DNA of 64,000 bases from Actinomycetota bacterium (GCA_014360655.1 JACIXC010000013.1:38462-102461), one strand, 5' to 3'. Counted from the stretch's first letter, positions 44,809 through 54,039 are shown. Notes: generated from the sequence alone by a model not told the origin. Program-made: numbers and translations.

Positions 44809-45930
44809 CTATATGTCTCCGCGGCTCTTTTCTCGCGCGGAGTCCTTCCCCTTCTTCCCCTTCTTCCCTTTTTCCTCCCGCGCCGACCGTGACGCCCCGC
44901 GGCCATCACCCGCGACGCAGCGCGCCTTCCCTGCGCAGGGAGGCAGTTGCCGCAGCTTGCACCTCCCGTAGGCGTCCCGCGCACGGGAAGACGCGGCCGC
45001 CTCACTTTCCGCGAAGACCCCCAGCACCTCCCGCACCCGCTTTTCCAGCTTGTAGGACCAATCCGGGATGGCGGCCGTGTAGCCCCGGCGCGAGAGGCGG
45101 TAATAATCCCGCAGGCAGGTGTCGGCGGCCCGCGACGGCAGCAGCTCCGCGTACCGCCTCGATGAAGCCCGGTCCAGGGCCATGATCTCGTCCAGCGTCA
45201 GGGGCAGGCGCTCGCGCAGGGGCCCCAGGCACTCCCGTACCGCCTCCTCGCCCAGCTGGGAAGCCGCCGCGTAGGCGGAGAGGAATTCCTCGCCCAGCGG
45301 CCGCAGCGGCGTGGCGCCGTGCTCCGCGTCCACCTTCTTCGGGTTGCCTTCCACCCCGCGCGGGCTCTCCTTCCCGTAGATAAGCTTGGAGAAGCCGAAG
45401 GCCAGTTGCTGGTGGGGATGACCCCCGCAGAGGAAGGCGAGTTTCAGGACCCACCACGAGGCCACCAGCTCCTCCCGCACCCGCCGCGCGAGCATCATCA
45501 CCTCTTCCGGTGTCGGCGTTTCCCCGTCCACGACCCATCGCAACTCATCGTCGCCCCCGAGTGACTCCGGCGGTACCGCCTTCGCCGCCTTTTTCCCGAG
45601 CTCCCATATCTTGGGAACGACGAAATATTCCCTGAGCCACTTAAGGAAAGACCCCGGGTGGGCAATCCTGGAAGGGTCATATCCTCTCTCGCCCGGTGGC
45701 CGGCGCAAGCGCAGCAGGAACTGTTCCCACACCTCTTGCACCACGTCGCCCGTGAACTCGTCGAGGTCGGTGACCTGCAGGAGCACTGGGAAATGGGCGT
45801 GAACGAACTCCTTGACATAACGGGCGAGGGTTTCCGCGTAGGCATCCCTGAGCCTCTTCCAGGCTCCCTCGTTCCCCGCGCGTGCCTCCTCGATCAGTCC
45901 CAGCAGCTCTTCCCTGGTGATCCCGGTCAT
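44809..45930 (-). CDS. RNA polymerase sigma-like (ECF region 2) protein with long C-terminal domain
   Basis: A 373-residue protein. Residues 10-110 look like sigma region 2: RAGNEGAWKRLRDAYAETLA, TDLDEFTGDVVQEVWEQFLL, and PGSFLKWLREYFVVPKIWEL, the core-binding and -10 recognition helices. No clear region 4 follows; instead there are about 200 residues of helical sequence and a terminal basic stretch (EEKGKKGKKGKDSAREK). It could direct transcription of the adjacent divergent Clp-like operon (46445) or be a derived sigma fold used for protein contact. ATG 45930 has AAGGGGGC upstream. It is cotranscribed with the zinc-finger gene. Confidence 0.7.
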   Translation of the reverse strand: MTGITREELLGLIEEARAGNEGAWKRLRDAYAETLARYVKEFVHAHFPVLLQVTDLDEFTGDVVQEVWEQFLLRLRRPPGERGYDPSRIAHPGSFLKWLREYFVVPKIWELGKKAAKAVPPESLGGDDELRWVVDGETPTPEEVMMLARRVREELVASWWVLKLAFLCGGHPHQQLAFGFSKLIYGKESPRGVEGNPKKVDAEHGATPLRPLGEEFLSAYAAASQLGEEAVRECLGPLRERLPLTLDEIMALDRASSRRYAELLPSRAADTCLRDYYRLSRRGYTAAIPDWSYKLEKRVREVLGVFAESEAAASSRARDAYGRCKLRQLPPCAGKARCVAGDGRGASRSAREEKGKKGKKGKDSAREKSRGDI

Positions 45931-46444
45931 TTTGCCCCCTTGTAAGCCCACGCTTCGGGGTAGCTTCCGCCTCCGGCGCACCCCCGCCTCGATCCCCCCG
46001 GGCGAGCGTGCACGCGAAGCATCAACCGCAGCGGGTATCCCCCCGGCCCGCTCTTGTGAGCCATTATAAATCCTTCGGACTTCCGTGAGAAACACGCCGG
46101 CGGCCCGCGAGAAATCCCCGCCAGGCGCATATAAGCGGCGAGGGGGACGTGGGGGGTGAAGCGTGAAGGGCAATGGGGTTCGTATCCGCGGCCTTCTCCG
46201 CCATTCGTGGGGATGCCGGTAAGGGCTCGCGTCCCCCTCACACAAACAAAAGGAGGCGTTAGTCCCCCGCCCGCGAGAACGGGGATGGATGCATATCCCT
46301 TGCGCCCTCACCCCGCGAGAAAACGCGGAGAGGTCGATATTTTCATTGAAGGAAGAATGGTAGTAATATTTTCTTACAAGCTGCCTCGAAACGCGGAAAA
46401 GGCGTCAACGCCGGTGATGACGGGGGAGCCAAGGGGGGTCGGGA
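45931..46444. other. 514-base divergent intergenic region
   Basis: Separates the sigma-like gene (minus) from the Clp-like gene (plus). No gene seen. An AT-rich patch at 46335-46382 holds TTGAAG and TATTTT/TTTTCT hexamers near promoter spacing and is the likely promoter region of the plus-strand operon. The boundary is a good place for the sigma-like protein to act. Confidence 0.45.
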
Positions 46445-48661
46445 ATGGCTGAAGACGAAAAAGTCCTTCCGGGGGCAAAGAAAATCCTTGAAGGCGTGGA
46501 GAAGGCCAAGCTCTCCCGCGGTCTGGAGACCACCGGCGTCTACCTCTGGTTGACAGTGCTTCTGGAACGCCATGCCGCCATGCTGGAATCCCTTTCTCCA
46601 TCGGTGGAATGGAGCGTCCTTTCACAGGATATCAACCTGAAGCTGACCCGGGGGGAAGCGGGCAATACCCTGAGTCCCGAGGAGACGCTCTCCCGCGCGG
46701 CACAGCACGCGCAGCAGCGCGGCGCGGAAAAGATCTCCGAGAGGGACATCGCGGCCATCGTCATCGAGGCCGCCGGCCTTACCCCTCAGGCGGGAGGCCC
46801 GCTCCCGGCAGGTGCCGCGGAGGAGGCGGCGGCAGGGGAAGGGGGAAGATCCGGCACGGGAGCCACCGCTGCCACCGCCGCGCCGAAGCGATCCCTACAG
46901 CCCACCCCCACCCTGGACCGGTTCGGCCGCGACCTCACCGAGCTGGCCAGGCAGGGCAAGCTGCCGCCGGTGGTGGGACGCGAGGAGGAGATCGAGCAGG
47001 TCATCGTCACCCTGTGCCGGCAGACCAAGCGTAACCCCATACTCCTGGGCCCGGCCGGGGTGGGCAAGACGGCCATCGTGGAGGGACTGGCGCGTCGCGT
47101 AGCCGCGGGCGAGGTCAGCGAGGCCCTGCGGGGCGTGCGCATCGTGGAGGTCCAGCCCTCCACCCTCATGGCCGGGGCCGGCGTCTTCGGCGAGCCGGAG
47201 AAGCGCATGTCCGCCCTGGTGAAGGAGGCCTCCCAGGAGGGGATCATCCTCTTCATCGACGAGGCGCACACCATCATCGGCAGCGGGGGGCGCATGCGCA
47301 CCGGCGACCTGGCCAACGTCATGAAGCCGGCCCTGGCCAAGGGCGACATCGCCTGCATCGCCGCCACCACGGACGACGAGTACCGCATCCACATCGAGTC
47401 CGACCGCGCGCTGGAAAGGAGGTTCTCCCCGGTCAGGGTGCAGGAGATGACCCCGGAGCAGACCCGGGAGGTGCTCGCGACCCTGCGCGACCACCTGCGC
47501 GAGACCCGCGGCGTTGAGGCCCCGGACGGGGTGCTGGACCTCATCATCGAGATGTCCGGGCTCTACCTCAAGAACCGCCACTTCCCGGACAAGGCCGTGG
47601 ACCTGCTCGAGCACTGCGTGGCCCATGCCGTCGCCGGGGGCAGGGGCTCCGTGGACGCGGAGGAGGCGGCCTCCGTCGTCGAGGCCATGGTGGGCATGCC
47701 CCTGGACGTGGACAAGAGGCTGTTGGACCTCGCGGAAGCCCTGAAACAGATGGGGCTCATGAAACCAGACCAGGTGGACGGCCTCACCAGTAGGTTGCGG
47801 GTCACCGTGCGCAGCATGGACTTCAAATCAGCCCGCCCCAACGCCGTGATCCTCATGGGGGGTGATGCCGGCGAAAAGGCGGGCATCCTCGCCATGGTGA
47901 TCGCCGAGAAACTCCTCGGCGCGCGGGAGAGGGTTGTGGATATCGACCTGGGAAGGATGAGCCAACCCTACAGCCTTTCCATGCTCATCGGCGCAGGACC
48001 GGGATACGTCGGCTACGAAGACCGCTTGCCCCTGCACCGGGTGATGGAGATGCCGTGGTCGGTTCTCTGCCTGCGCAACATGCATTCCTGTCACCCCGAT
48101 GTGCAGGAGGTGGTGACGCAAGGCCTGGATGATGGCCACATAACGCTCGCCGACGGAAAGCGCGTCTTCCTATGCGATACCATCGTGATCCTCACGGCCG
48201 GGGGCGTAGAGAAGGCGCACAGACCCGTGGGTTTCGGATCAAAGGAAAGGGACGCGCAGGAGATCAGCTTCCAGAGTATGGGTTTCCTGGGCGAGAAGCT
48301 GCTCAAGCTCTGCGACCTGGTCATCGCGGAAGACGACATGGACTCGCAATCCGTATCCAGGTTCCTCGAGAATTTCTTCCTGGCGGAAATGCGGAACCGC
48401 TACCGCAAGCGCGGTGTGGACGTCTGCTGGGAGAGCGACCTGGTACGCTATCTCGCCGAGAAGGCGGGCGGACGCTGCTCCCAGGGGGAGCTCGAGCGCC
48501 TCATCGATGAACAGGTCACATCCCTGCTGGCCCCCTATCTCATCACCCAGCGCAAGGTGACCCTGAAACTCGAGGTCGGCGGTGAGGGAGCCGGCCTGAC
48601 GGCCGTGGAGATAGAAGGGGATACCTGGGAGGAAAAGGCAGATGAGGAAGGGGGTGTATGA
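46445..48661 (+). CDS. ClpA/B-like protein with inactive second ATPase ring
   Basis: A 738-residue Hsp100 relative. The N-terminal 110 residues replace the Clp N domain with a divergent helical module; an Ala/Gly-rich linker follows. Ring 1 is intact: Walker A G202-PAGVGKT, Walker B FIDE (D272, E273), and a pore loop altered to AGAGVFGEPEKR (Phe for Tyr). Ring 2 is dead: the P-loop reads G472-GDAGEKA and Walker B reads LCLRNMH with R544-N545 in place of Asp-Glu, although GYVGYED is retained. It could regulate or scaffold the intact ClpC-like protein (38056) or thread substrates with one motor ring. The next gene, four bases on, encodes a chaperone-like protein. Confidence 0.85.
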   Translation: MAEDEKVLPGAKKILEGVEKAKLSRGLETTGVYLWLTVLLERHAAMLESLSPSVEWSVLSQDINLKLTRGEAGNTLSPEETLSRAAQHAQQRGAEKISERDIAAIVIEAAGLTPQAGGPLPAGAAEEAAAGEGGRSGTGATAATAAPKRSLQPTPTLDRFGRDLTELARQGKLPPVVGREEEIEQVIVTLCRQTKRNPILLGPAGVGKTAIVEGLARRVAAGEVSEALRGVRIVEVQPSTLMAGAGVFGEPEKRMSALVKEASQEGIILFIDEAHTIIGSGGRMRTGDLANVMKPALAKGDIACIAATTDDEYRIHIESDRALERRFSPVRVQEMTPEQTREVLATLRDHLRETRGVEAPDGVLDLIIEMSGLYLKNRHFPDKAVDLLEHCVAHAVAGGRGSVDAEEAASVVEAMVGMPLDVDKRLLDLAEALKQMGLMKPDQVDGLTSRLRVTVRSMDFKSARPNAVILMGGDAGEKAGILAMVIAEKLLGARERVVDIDLGRMSQPYSLSMLIGAGPGYVGYEDRLPLHRVMEMPWSVLCLRNMHSCHPDVQEVVTQGLDDGHITLADGKRVFLCDTIVILTAGGVEKAHRPVGFGSKERDAQEISFQSMGFLGEKLLKLCDLVIAEDDMDSQSVSRFLENFFLAEMRNRYRKRGVDVCWESDLVRYLAEKAGGRCSQGELERLIDEQVTSLLAPYLITQRKVTLKLEVGGEGAGLTAVEIEGDTWEEKADEEGGV

Positions 48662-48664
48662 CGG

Positions 48665-49099
48665 ATGCCGTTCGAGACGGAGGCCCAGAAGAACGTCTAC
48701 GAGATGATAGTGCCCTGGATGAAGGAGATCTGGGGAGAGCTGGCGCGCTTCCCCGAGGACCAGCCGGTGATCGTGGTGGACGTGGGCAGCACCCTGGCAC
48801 TGGTGGTGGTCTTCCCCTGGGGCGAGGATGAGGCGGTGATAGAGACCAGGGCCATGGTGACCAAGGGCACGGAGCTAACGCCGGACCTGCTGCGTTACCT
48901 GCTGGAAAACAACGAAAGGATGCGCTTCGGCTCCTTCGCGGTGGGAAGCAACGGGGAGATATTCTTCATCCACAGCATCGTCGGCTCCACCTGCGACAAG
49001 AACGAGCTGCGCGCCTCCACGCGGGCGGTGGTCTCCACCGCCGACGAGTACGACGACAAGATCGTGCAGCGCTGGGGCGGCAAGCGCATGAGCGACTGA
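48665..49099 (+). CDS. YbjN/type III secretion chaperone-like protein
   Basis: A 144-residue protein of the YbjN/TY-chaperone fold: N-terminal helix (TEAQKNVYEMIVPWMKEIW), strands VIVVDVGSTLALVVVFPW and VIETRAMVTKGTEL, helix LTPDLLRYLLENNE, strand FGSFAVGSNGEIFFIHSIVG, and the end helix STRAVVSTADEYDDKIVQ followed by WGGKRM. Such proteins bind peptides or effectors and are seen next to AAA+ and effector genes in multi-part conflict systems. It follows the Clp-like gene by three bases and probably delivers substrates to it or holds an effector inactive. Confidence 0.75.
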   Translation: MPFETEAQKNVYEMIVPWMKEIWGELARFPEDQPVIVVDVGSTLALVVVFPWGEDEAVIETRAMVTKGTELTPDLLRYLLENNERMRFGSFAVGSNGEIFFIHSIVGSTCDKNELRASTRAVVSTADEYDDKIVQRWGGKRMSD

Positions 49100-49415
49100 G
49101 GGAAGGCCACGGCCCGCGAAGGCCGGGTTCGCCGACGCGCCGCTCGCGCGCCGCGCGCGAAAGAACGGTGACACCCGGGCGTCTTCCCCCGCCCGCAACG
49201 CCGCGATCCCGCCGCGGTGGGGGGAGACGCTTCCACGTCCGCCATGGTATTTTATTCCGGGCACCTGCTCTCGCGTATCGGCGGCGAAGTCCGCCGGCTC
49301 CGGCCGGCTCGCAGGCCGGCCTCCGCGGCAGGCCCGCGGGGTGCGCCCCGGGCAGTGCGGGGCGGCACCGGGGGTATCCCGGGGGGGCGACCTCCCCGGG
49401 GGAGAGGGTGAGCGG
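49100..49415. other. 316-base GC-rich gap
   Basis: No gene supported. The right part (49280-49400) is a run of GC palindromes such as GGCCGGCTCGCAGGCCGGCC, able to form strong hairpins ahead of the RCK-RyR gene. Confidence 0.4.
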
Positions 49416-51245
49416 ATGAGGCGAAGGGGAAGCGATACCGGTAGGTCCAGGGAGCTCAGGGGCCTGCTCGCATCCTGGAGAACGGCCCTGCGCCGCGCCT
49501 GGCGTGATTACCAGTGGTACTGCATCGCCGCTCTGTGGGTCCTTGCCCTAGCCCTCGGCATGGTAGGTTTTGGAAGATATTATTCCGCCGCGGAGCGGGC
49601 GCATTCGGGTTGGGACATCGTCTACTCCACCCTGCAGCTCTTCGTCCTGGAGTTCGGAAACGTATCCGGCCCCCTCAACTGGCAGCTCGAGGCGGCGCGC
49701 ATCCTGGCCCCGCTGGTGACCGTGTTCACCGTCATCCAGGCGATGGCGGCGCTCTTCTACGAGGAGCTCCAGAGGACGCGGGCCCGCCTCTTCGCGGACC
49801 ACGTGGTCGTCTGCGGCCTGGGGAGGAAGGGTCTGCTCATCGCCGGCGAATTCCGCCGCCGGGGTTACCGCGTGGTGGTCATCGAGCGTGACGGGGACAA
49901 CCCCCGCGTGGGGCAGTGCCGGGAACTGGGCGCGGTGGTCATCCCCGGGGACGCCGCGGATACGAGCACGCTGCGCAAGGCGCGGGCGCACCGCGCCGCG
50001 TACCTGGTCTCCGTGTGCGGCGGCGACGGCACCAACGCGGAGGTGGCGGTGCACGCCCACGCGCTGGCCGGCGGGCGCAAGGGGCGGGCTCTCCACTGCG
50101 TCGCCCACATCGCGGACCCCGCGCTTTGCGACCTGGTGCGGGAACGTGAGCTCTTCCTGGGACAAGCGGGCGATTTCCGCCTGGACTTCTTCAACGTTTT
50201 CGACGCGGGCTCGCGCGCGCTGCTCGCCGAGTTCCCTCCCTTCACCCCGCGAGGGGAGGGGGTCGCGCCGGAGCGTCCCCACCTCCTTGTGGTGGGCCTG
50301 GGAAACCTGGGGGAGAGCCTGGTGCTGCACGCCGCCCGCACCTGGCATCCCCACTACCGCTCTTCCGGCAGGAGGCTGCTCGTGAGCGTGGTGGACAGGG
50401 TGGCGGAGGAGAAGGTGGAGTCGTTGTGCCTGCGCCACCCGCAGTTGCGCAAGACATGCCTCTTCCGCGCGCTGCAGATGGAAGTGGAGTCCTCCGCCTT
50501 CCGGCGCGCAGATTTCCTTTTCGATCCGGGCGGCGATGGGGTAACCTCCGTGTACGTCTGCCTGGACAACGATTCCCGGGGCCTCTACGCCGCACTCACC
50601 CTGGTGCGCTGCCTGGGGAACGGGGAGATACCGGTGGTGGTGCGCATGGCGCACCGGGCCGGGTTGGCGACCCTGGTGGAGGGCGGAGGAGGTGATATGG
50701 CAAGGTTTTCCAACCTGCATACCTTTCCCCTCCTGGACAGGACCTGCAAGCCGGAGTTCCTGCTCGCGGGCGTCGGTGAGCTCCTGGCCCGGGCCATCCA
50801 CGAGGAATACCTGCGCAACCAGGCGAAACGCGGGTTCACGTCTGAGACGAACCCCTCCATGGTGCCCTGGGAGGCGCTGCCGGAGGACCTCAAGGAATCC
50901 AACCGCAGCCAGGCGGACCACGTGGGAAGCAAGCTCCGGGCGGTGGGGTGCGACATCAGGCCCCTTGAGGACTGGGACGCGGAACCCTTCACCTTCTCCC
51001 CCGGGGAGGTGGAACTCATGGCGCGCATGGAACACGAGCGCTGGATGGAGGAGCGGCTGGCGGACGGGTGGACCTACCACCCCGGGAAGAAGGACCTGGA
51101 GCGCAAAACGAGCCCTCACCTCGTCCCCTGGGAGGAACTCCCAGAGGACGTCAGGGATTACGACCGCGAGACGGTGAGGGCCATGCCCGCCTTCCTCAAG
51201 GAGGCCGGATTCCAGGTCTACCGCCTGCGAGGCGGGAGCGGGTAA
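49416..51245 (+). CDS. Membrane-anchored double-RCK protein with RyR domains
   Basis: A 609-residue protein. Two membrane helices (about residues 35-57, IAALWVLALALGMVGFG, and 97-117) enclose an aromatic segment like a pore helix (STLQLFVLEFG) but without the TVGYG selectivity filter. Two RCK/TrkA-N Rossmann modules follow, each with a glycine loop: VVVCGLGRKG (129-139) and LLVVGLGNLG (289-299). The C-terminus has two RyR-type repeats, one degenerate (SMVPWEALPEDLKESNRSQA) and one full (MEHERWMEERLADGWTYH to VPWEELPEDVRDYDRETV). RyR domains are linked with SLOG and TIR proteins in nucleotide-sensing conflict systems; the arrangement suggests a ligand-gated membrane effector. Start ATG 49416. 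Confidence 0.82.
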   Translation: MRRRGSDTGRSRELRGLLASWRTALRRAWRDYQWYCIAALWVLALALGMVGFGRYYSAAERAHSGWDIVYSTLQLFVLEFGNVSGPLNWQLEAARILAPLVTVFTVIQAMAALFYEELQRTRARLFADHVVVCGLGRKGLLIAGEFRRRGYRVVVIERDGDNPRVGQCRELGAVVIPGDAADTSTLRKARAHRAAYLVSVCGGDGTNAEVAVHAHALAGGRKGRALHCVAHIADPALCDLVRERELFLGQAGDFRLDFFNVFDAGSRALLAEFPPFTPRGEGVAPERPHLLVVGLGNLGESLVLHAARTWHPHYRSSGRRLLVSVVDRVAEEKVESLCLRHPQLRKTCLFRALQMEVESSAFRRADFLFDPGGDGVTSVYVCLDNDSRGLYAALTLVRCLGNGEIPVVVRMAHRAGLATLVEGGGGDMARFSNLHTFPLLDRTCKPEFLLAGVGELLARAIHEEYLRNQAKRGFTSETNPSMVPWEALPEDLKESNRSQADHVGSKLRAVGCDIRPLEDWDAEPFTFSPGEVELMARMEHERWMEERLADGWTYHPGKKDLERKTSPHLVPWEELPEDVRDYDRETVRAMPAFLKEAGFQVYRLRGGSG

Positions 51246-51263
51246 AGTCCCGTTTAAGCAACC

Positions 51264-51331
51264 AGGGTCAGGTCTCAAAACGCGCATTTTTCCGGCTTCC
51301 TGTCGGCACTTTCCAATTGCTTCAAATGCGC
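51264..51331. repeat. GGGTCAGGTCT motif with perfect inverted repeat
   Basis: AGGGTCAGGTCT at 51264 is followed by GCGCATTT (51282-51289) and AAATGCGC (51324-51331), perfect 8-base arms across 34 bases. The layout resembles REP-type sequences mobilised by IS200-like (RAYT) transposases, none of which is in the window. Confidence 0.5.
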
Positions 51332-51416
51332 TCTCCTGGACTTGACCGGCTTTGGAATTTGATAAACTTGTGGCGGCGGGTTTATCTTGCCCGGTCTGAT
51401 ACGGGGAGATGAGATC

Positions 51417-52181
51417 ATGAAAGGGCTGGAGAGCCTGGCGCGCAGGTTCCTCTACTACCCGGACCGGCTGCCTTCGGACATGCCGCCGCCGCGCTGGGCG
51501 GGGGCGGCGCAGGAGGTGTGGATGGAGTGCCGGGACGGGGTGCGCATCCACGGGCTGTGGTGGGCGGAGCCCGCGGGGACCCCGGTGATCCTCTTCCTGC
51601 ACGGCAACGCGCAGGAGGTCTACAGCTGGTCCCTGGTGCGCCGGGAGCTGGAGCCCCTGGGTTGCCGCATGCTGCTCATCGACTACCACGGCTACGGCAA
51701 GAGCGGCGGCGAGCCACACGAGGCGGGGTTGTACCTGGACGGGGAGGCCGCCCTGGCGTGGCTGGAGGAGAAGGGCGTCGGCGGCCGCCAGACCGTCGTC
51801 TTCGGCAAGTCCCTGGGCGGCGCGGTGGCCTGCGAGATAGCACGGGACAGGGAGCTCGCGGCCCTGGTGCTGGAGTCCACCTTCACCTCCCTGGCCAGCG
51901 TGGCCCGCCGGCTCTTCCCTTTCCTCCCCCGCGGCGTTCCCCTGGGTGAGGAATACCGTTCGCTGGACAAGATCGGGCGCGCCCGCTGCCCGGTCCTCGT
52001 CATCCACGGCGACCGCGACGAGCTCATACCCGTGGAGGAGGGAGAGGAGCTCTTCCGGGCGGCCCCGGAACCCAAGGAGCTCTACCTGGTGCGCGGCGCG
52101 GGGCACAACGACGTCTCCCTGGTGGCGGGCGACGAGTACGCGCGCCGCATCGCCGCCTTCCTGGAAACATATGCCGGTTGA
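51417..52181 (+). CDS. Alpha/beta hydrolase
   Basis: A 254-residue hydrolase of the BEM46/peptidase S9-like type. The oxyanion stretch is VILFLHGNAQEVYSW, the nucleophile elbow GKSLGG (Ser), the acid VIHGDRDELIP (Asp) and the His GAGHNDV. There is no signal peptide, but an N-terminal amphipathic stretch (LARRFLYYPDRLP) is typical of this group and may associate with membranes. Such enzymes cleave esters or lipids. The ATG at 51417 follows GGGGAGATGAGATC. It is outside the accessory island and reads like ordinary chromosomal content. Confidence 0.9.
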   Translation: MKGLESLARRFLYYPDRLPSDMPPPRWAGAAQEVWMECRDGVRIHGLWWAEPAGTPVILFLHGNAQEVYSWSLVRRELEPLGCRMLLIDYHGYGKSGGEPHEAGLYLDGEAALAWLEEKGVGGRQTVVFGKSLGGAVACEIARDRELAALVLESTFTSLASVARRLFPFLPRGVPLGEEYRSLDKIGRARCPVLVIHGDRDELIPVEEGEELFRAAPEPKELYLVRGAGHNDVSLVAGDEYARRIAAFLETYAG

Positions 52182-52330
52182 GGGCCCGCCTTCCCCGAAG
52201 ACCGCGTCCCCGTGACACGCCGTCCCCGAAAGCGAGCCCCGACGCGGTCGCCCATGCCGCGCGGACGCGGCGCCATGCGGGACCCTGATGATCCTCGGTG
52301 CCCGGGGCGGGTCCGGGGATGGGAGCGCGG

Positions 52331-53131
52331 TTAAGCCCGGGGGGCCTTATCCTCGGCGGAACCCGACTTCTTCGCCACCACCAGGAGGTAGGCGCAGAGG
52401 TTCTTCGCCCCCAGGGTCTGCACCGCCAGCTCGTACGCGGCGCTGAGGAGATAGAACGGGAGGAAGAAGGCGAAATAGGGTGACTGGTAATAACTGGTGA
52501 TAATATCCTCTATCTCGAAGCCGTTGTCCTCCAGGACACGCCGCGTGGCCGAGTAATAGCAATCACGGTATACCGCGGGGAATCCCCCGATACCTTTCGT
52601 CTCGGGGACGAGGGAATAGAGCAGCCTGCGCGAGACGGCATGGGGGAGGGCTCGGTTTATCATGGCGAAAGGAGCGAACCTGCACGGGAAGAGGTGGATG
52701 AAATACCCTCCTTCCTTGAGTGCGCGCCGCGCTTCGGCTACGAAAGACCTTACGTCCCTCAGGTGCTCCAGGACCGAGCGTGACACGATCATGTCCACGG
52801 AGGCATCGGGGAAGGGAAGCCCCCGGGTCACGTCCGCCACCACCTTCTCGTCCACGTCCTCGTTCTCCCGGAGTTCTTCCTCCGAGCAGTCAACGGCGAC
52901 GATGCGCGTCCGCGAACCTTCCCTTCTGAAATGCGCGAAAGGGCAAGACTTCCCGCCCCCCACGTCCACGACCACCTGGCCGTCCGCGCGGAGGACCCGC
53001 TCCCCCACCTTCTCCTCGTAGAGCAGGAAGATGTTCTCGCGCGCCTGCGGCAGGAACGGCTCGACACCGCCGCTCAGCCTGCGGTTGAGGTCGATGAACC
53101 TCTCGAATATCGCCGGCAAGGTCTTACCCAC
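52331..53131 (-). CDS. SAM-dependent methyltransferase (class I)
   Basis: A 266-residue methyltransferase. Motif I is VVVDVGGGKSCPFAHF, the SAM-binding acid is in IVAVDCSEEEL, motif II-like VVADVTRGLPFPDASVDMIVSRSVLEHL, and motif III GGYFIHLFPCRFAPF. The C-terminal half has hydrophobic segments (SPYFAFFLPFYLLSAAYELA), suggesting a lipid or membrane-associated acceptor, as for polyprenyl or glycan methylation. I prefer a GTG start at 53131 (MGKTLPAIFERF); in-frame starts up to 53200 would add 23 Arg/Cys-rich residues unlike the family. Confidence 0.8.
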   Translation of the reverse strand: MGKTLPAIFERFIDLNRRLSGGVEPFLPQARENIFLLYEEKVGERVLRADGQVVVDVGGGKSCPFAHFRREGSRTRIVAVDCSEEELRENEDVDEKVVADVTRGLPFPDASVDMIVSRSVLEHLRDVRSFVAEARRALKEGGYFIHLFPCRFAPFAMINRALPHAVSRRLLYSLVPETKGIGGFPAVYRDCYYSATRRVLEDNGFEIEDIITSYYQSPYFAFFLPFYLLSAAYELAVQTLGAKNLCAYLLVVAKKSGSAEDKAPRA

Positions 53132-53330
53132 GCAGCATACACGCTCCCGTAGCCCACACGCCTCCGACCCCCGAACCCACCGCCGCGAGCTTTCCCGCAT
53201 GCTCGAGTATCATCGCGCACAGCTCCGCGGCAGCCCGCCCCGCAGGATCCCGCGGGTCGCAAGTCGGCGCTGGCCGCTCAGTGAAAGATTCTATCACCTT
53301 CCCGGGTGGAATAAGAAACGGGGCCGGCGC

Positions 53331-53380
53331 CCGTCTCCCGATCGTTTTCAATCCGGAAAGCGCTTACCGAAACGGCACAG
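53331..53380. repeat. 50-bp dispersed intergenic repeat, copy 2
   Basis: Ungapped 40-of-50 match to 16991-17040. It lies in the 53132-53478 gap between the methyltransferase and GDT1 genes; no gene is seen in that gap. Confidence 0.7.
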
Positions 53381-53478
53381 CACCCAGCGCCCGGATGACT
53401 CCCCGGGCGCGGGCGCGAAAAGGTGCAGGTCGCGTAGCACGGGGTGGCAAGCCATGCGCACCGTGGTAACCTTGACCC

Positions 53479-54039
53479 ATGTGGTGGAGAGCCTTCCTGG
53501 CCGCCTTCGGTCTCCTTTTCGTGGCCGAGCTGGGAGACAAGACGCAACTGGTCATCCTGGCCCTGGCCGGCCGCTATTCACTGCGCACGGTCTTCCTCGG
53601 GGCCGCCGCCGCCTTCGCCCTCCTCAACGCGCTGGCGGTCTCCGCGGGGGCGGCGCTTTACGAACTCCTCCCGGAAGCGGTCGTGGGGTACGGGGTCGCC
53701 GCGCTCTTCATCCTCTTCGGTCTCGTCACCCTGCTGGGACGCGAAGGGCGCGAGGAAGGCCGGGAGGCGAAGCGGGCGCGCAACCCCTTCATCTCCGTCT
53801 TCCTCCTCATCTCCCTCATGGAACTGGGCGACAAGACCCAGCTATCCCTCCTCGCCCTCACCGCCAAGTATTCCCATCCCGTGTTCGTCTTCCTCGGCGG
53901 CACCCTGGCCCTCTGGGCCACCTCCCTCATCGGTGCCCTGGTGGGTGCGGGGCTTTCCCGGGTCATCCCCCCGGTATGGATGCGACGGGCCTCCGGCGCC
54001 ATCTTCATCGCCTTCGGCGTGCTCAGCCTCTTCTGGTAA
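53479..54039 (+). CDS. GDT1/TMEM165 family cation transporter
   Basis: A 186-residue six-helix membrane protein of the UPF0016/GDT1 family. Both copies of the signature are present: FVAELGDKTQLVIL near the N-terminus and LMELGDKTQLSLL in the second half, with the ELGDKT acids in the transport path. The family exports Mn2+ or Ca2+ in exchange for protons. The two halves are linked by a charged loop (GREGREEGREAKRARN). The start is ATG 53479 (MWWRAFL); no strong ribosome site is visible. Confidence 0.92.
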   Translation: MWWRAFLAAFGLLFVAELGDKTQLVILALAGRYSLRTVFLGAAAAFALLNALAVSAGAALYELLPEAVVGYGVAALFILFGLVTLLGREGREEGREAKRARNPFISVFLLISLMELGDKTQLSLLALTAKYSHPVFVFLGGTLALWATSLIGALVGAGLSRVIPPVWMRRASGAIFIAFGVLSLFW

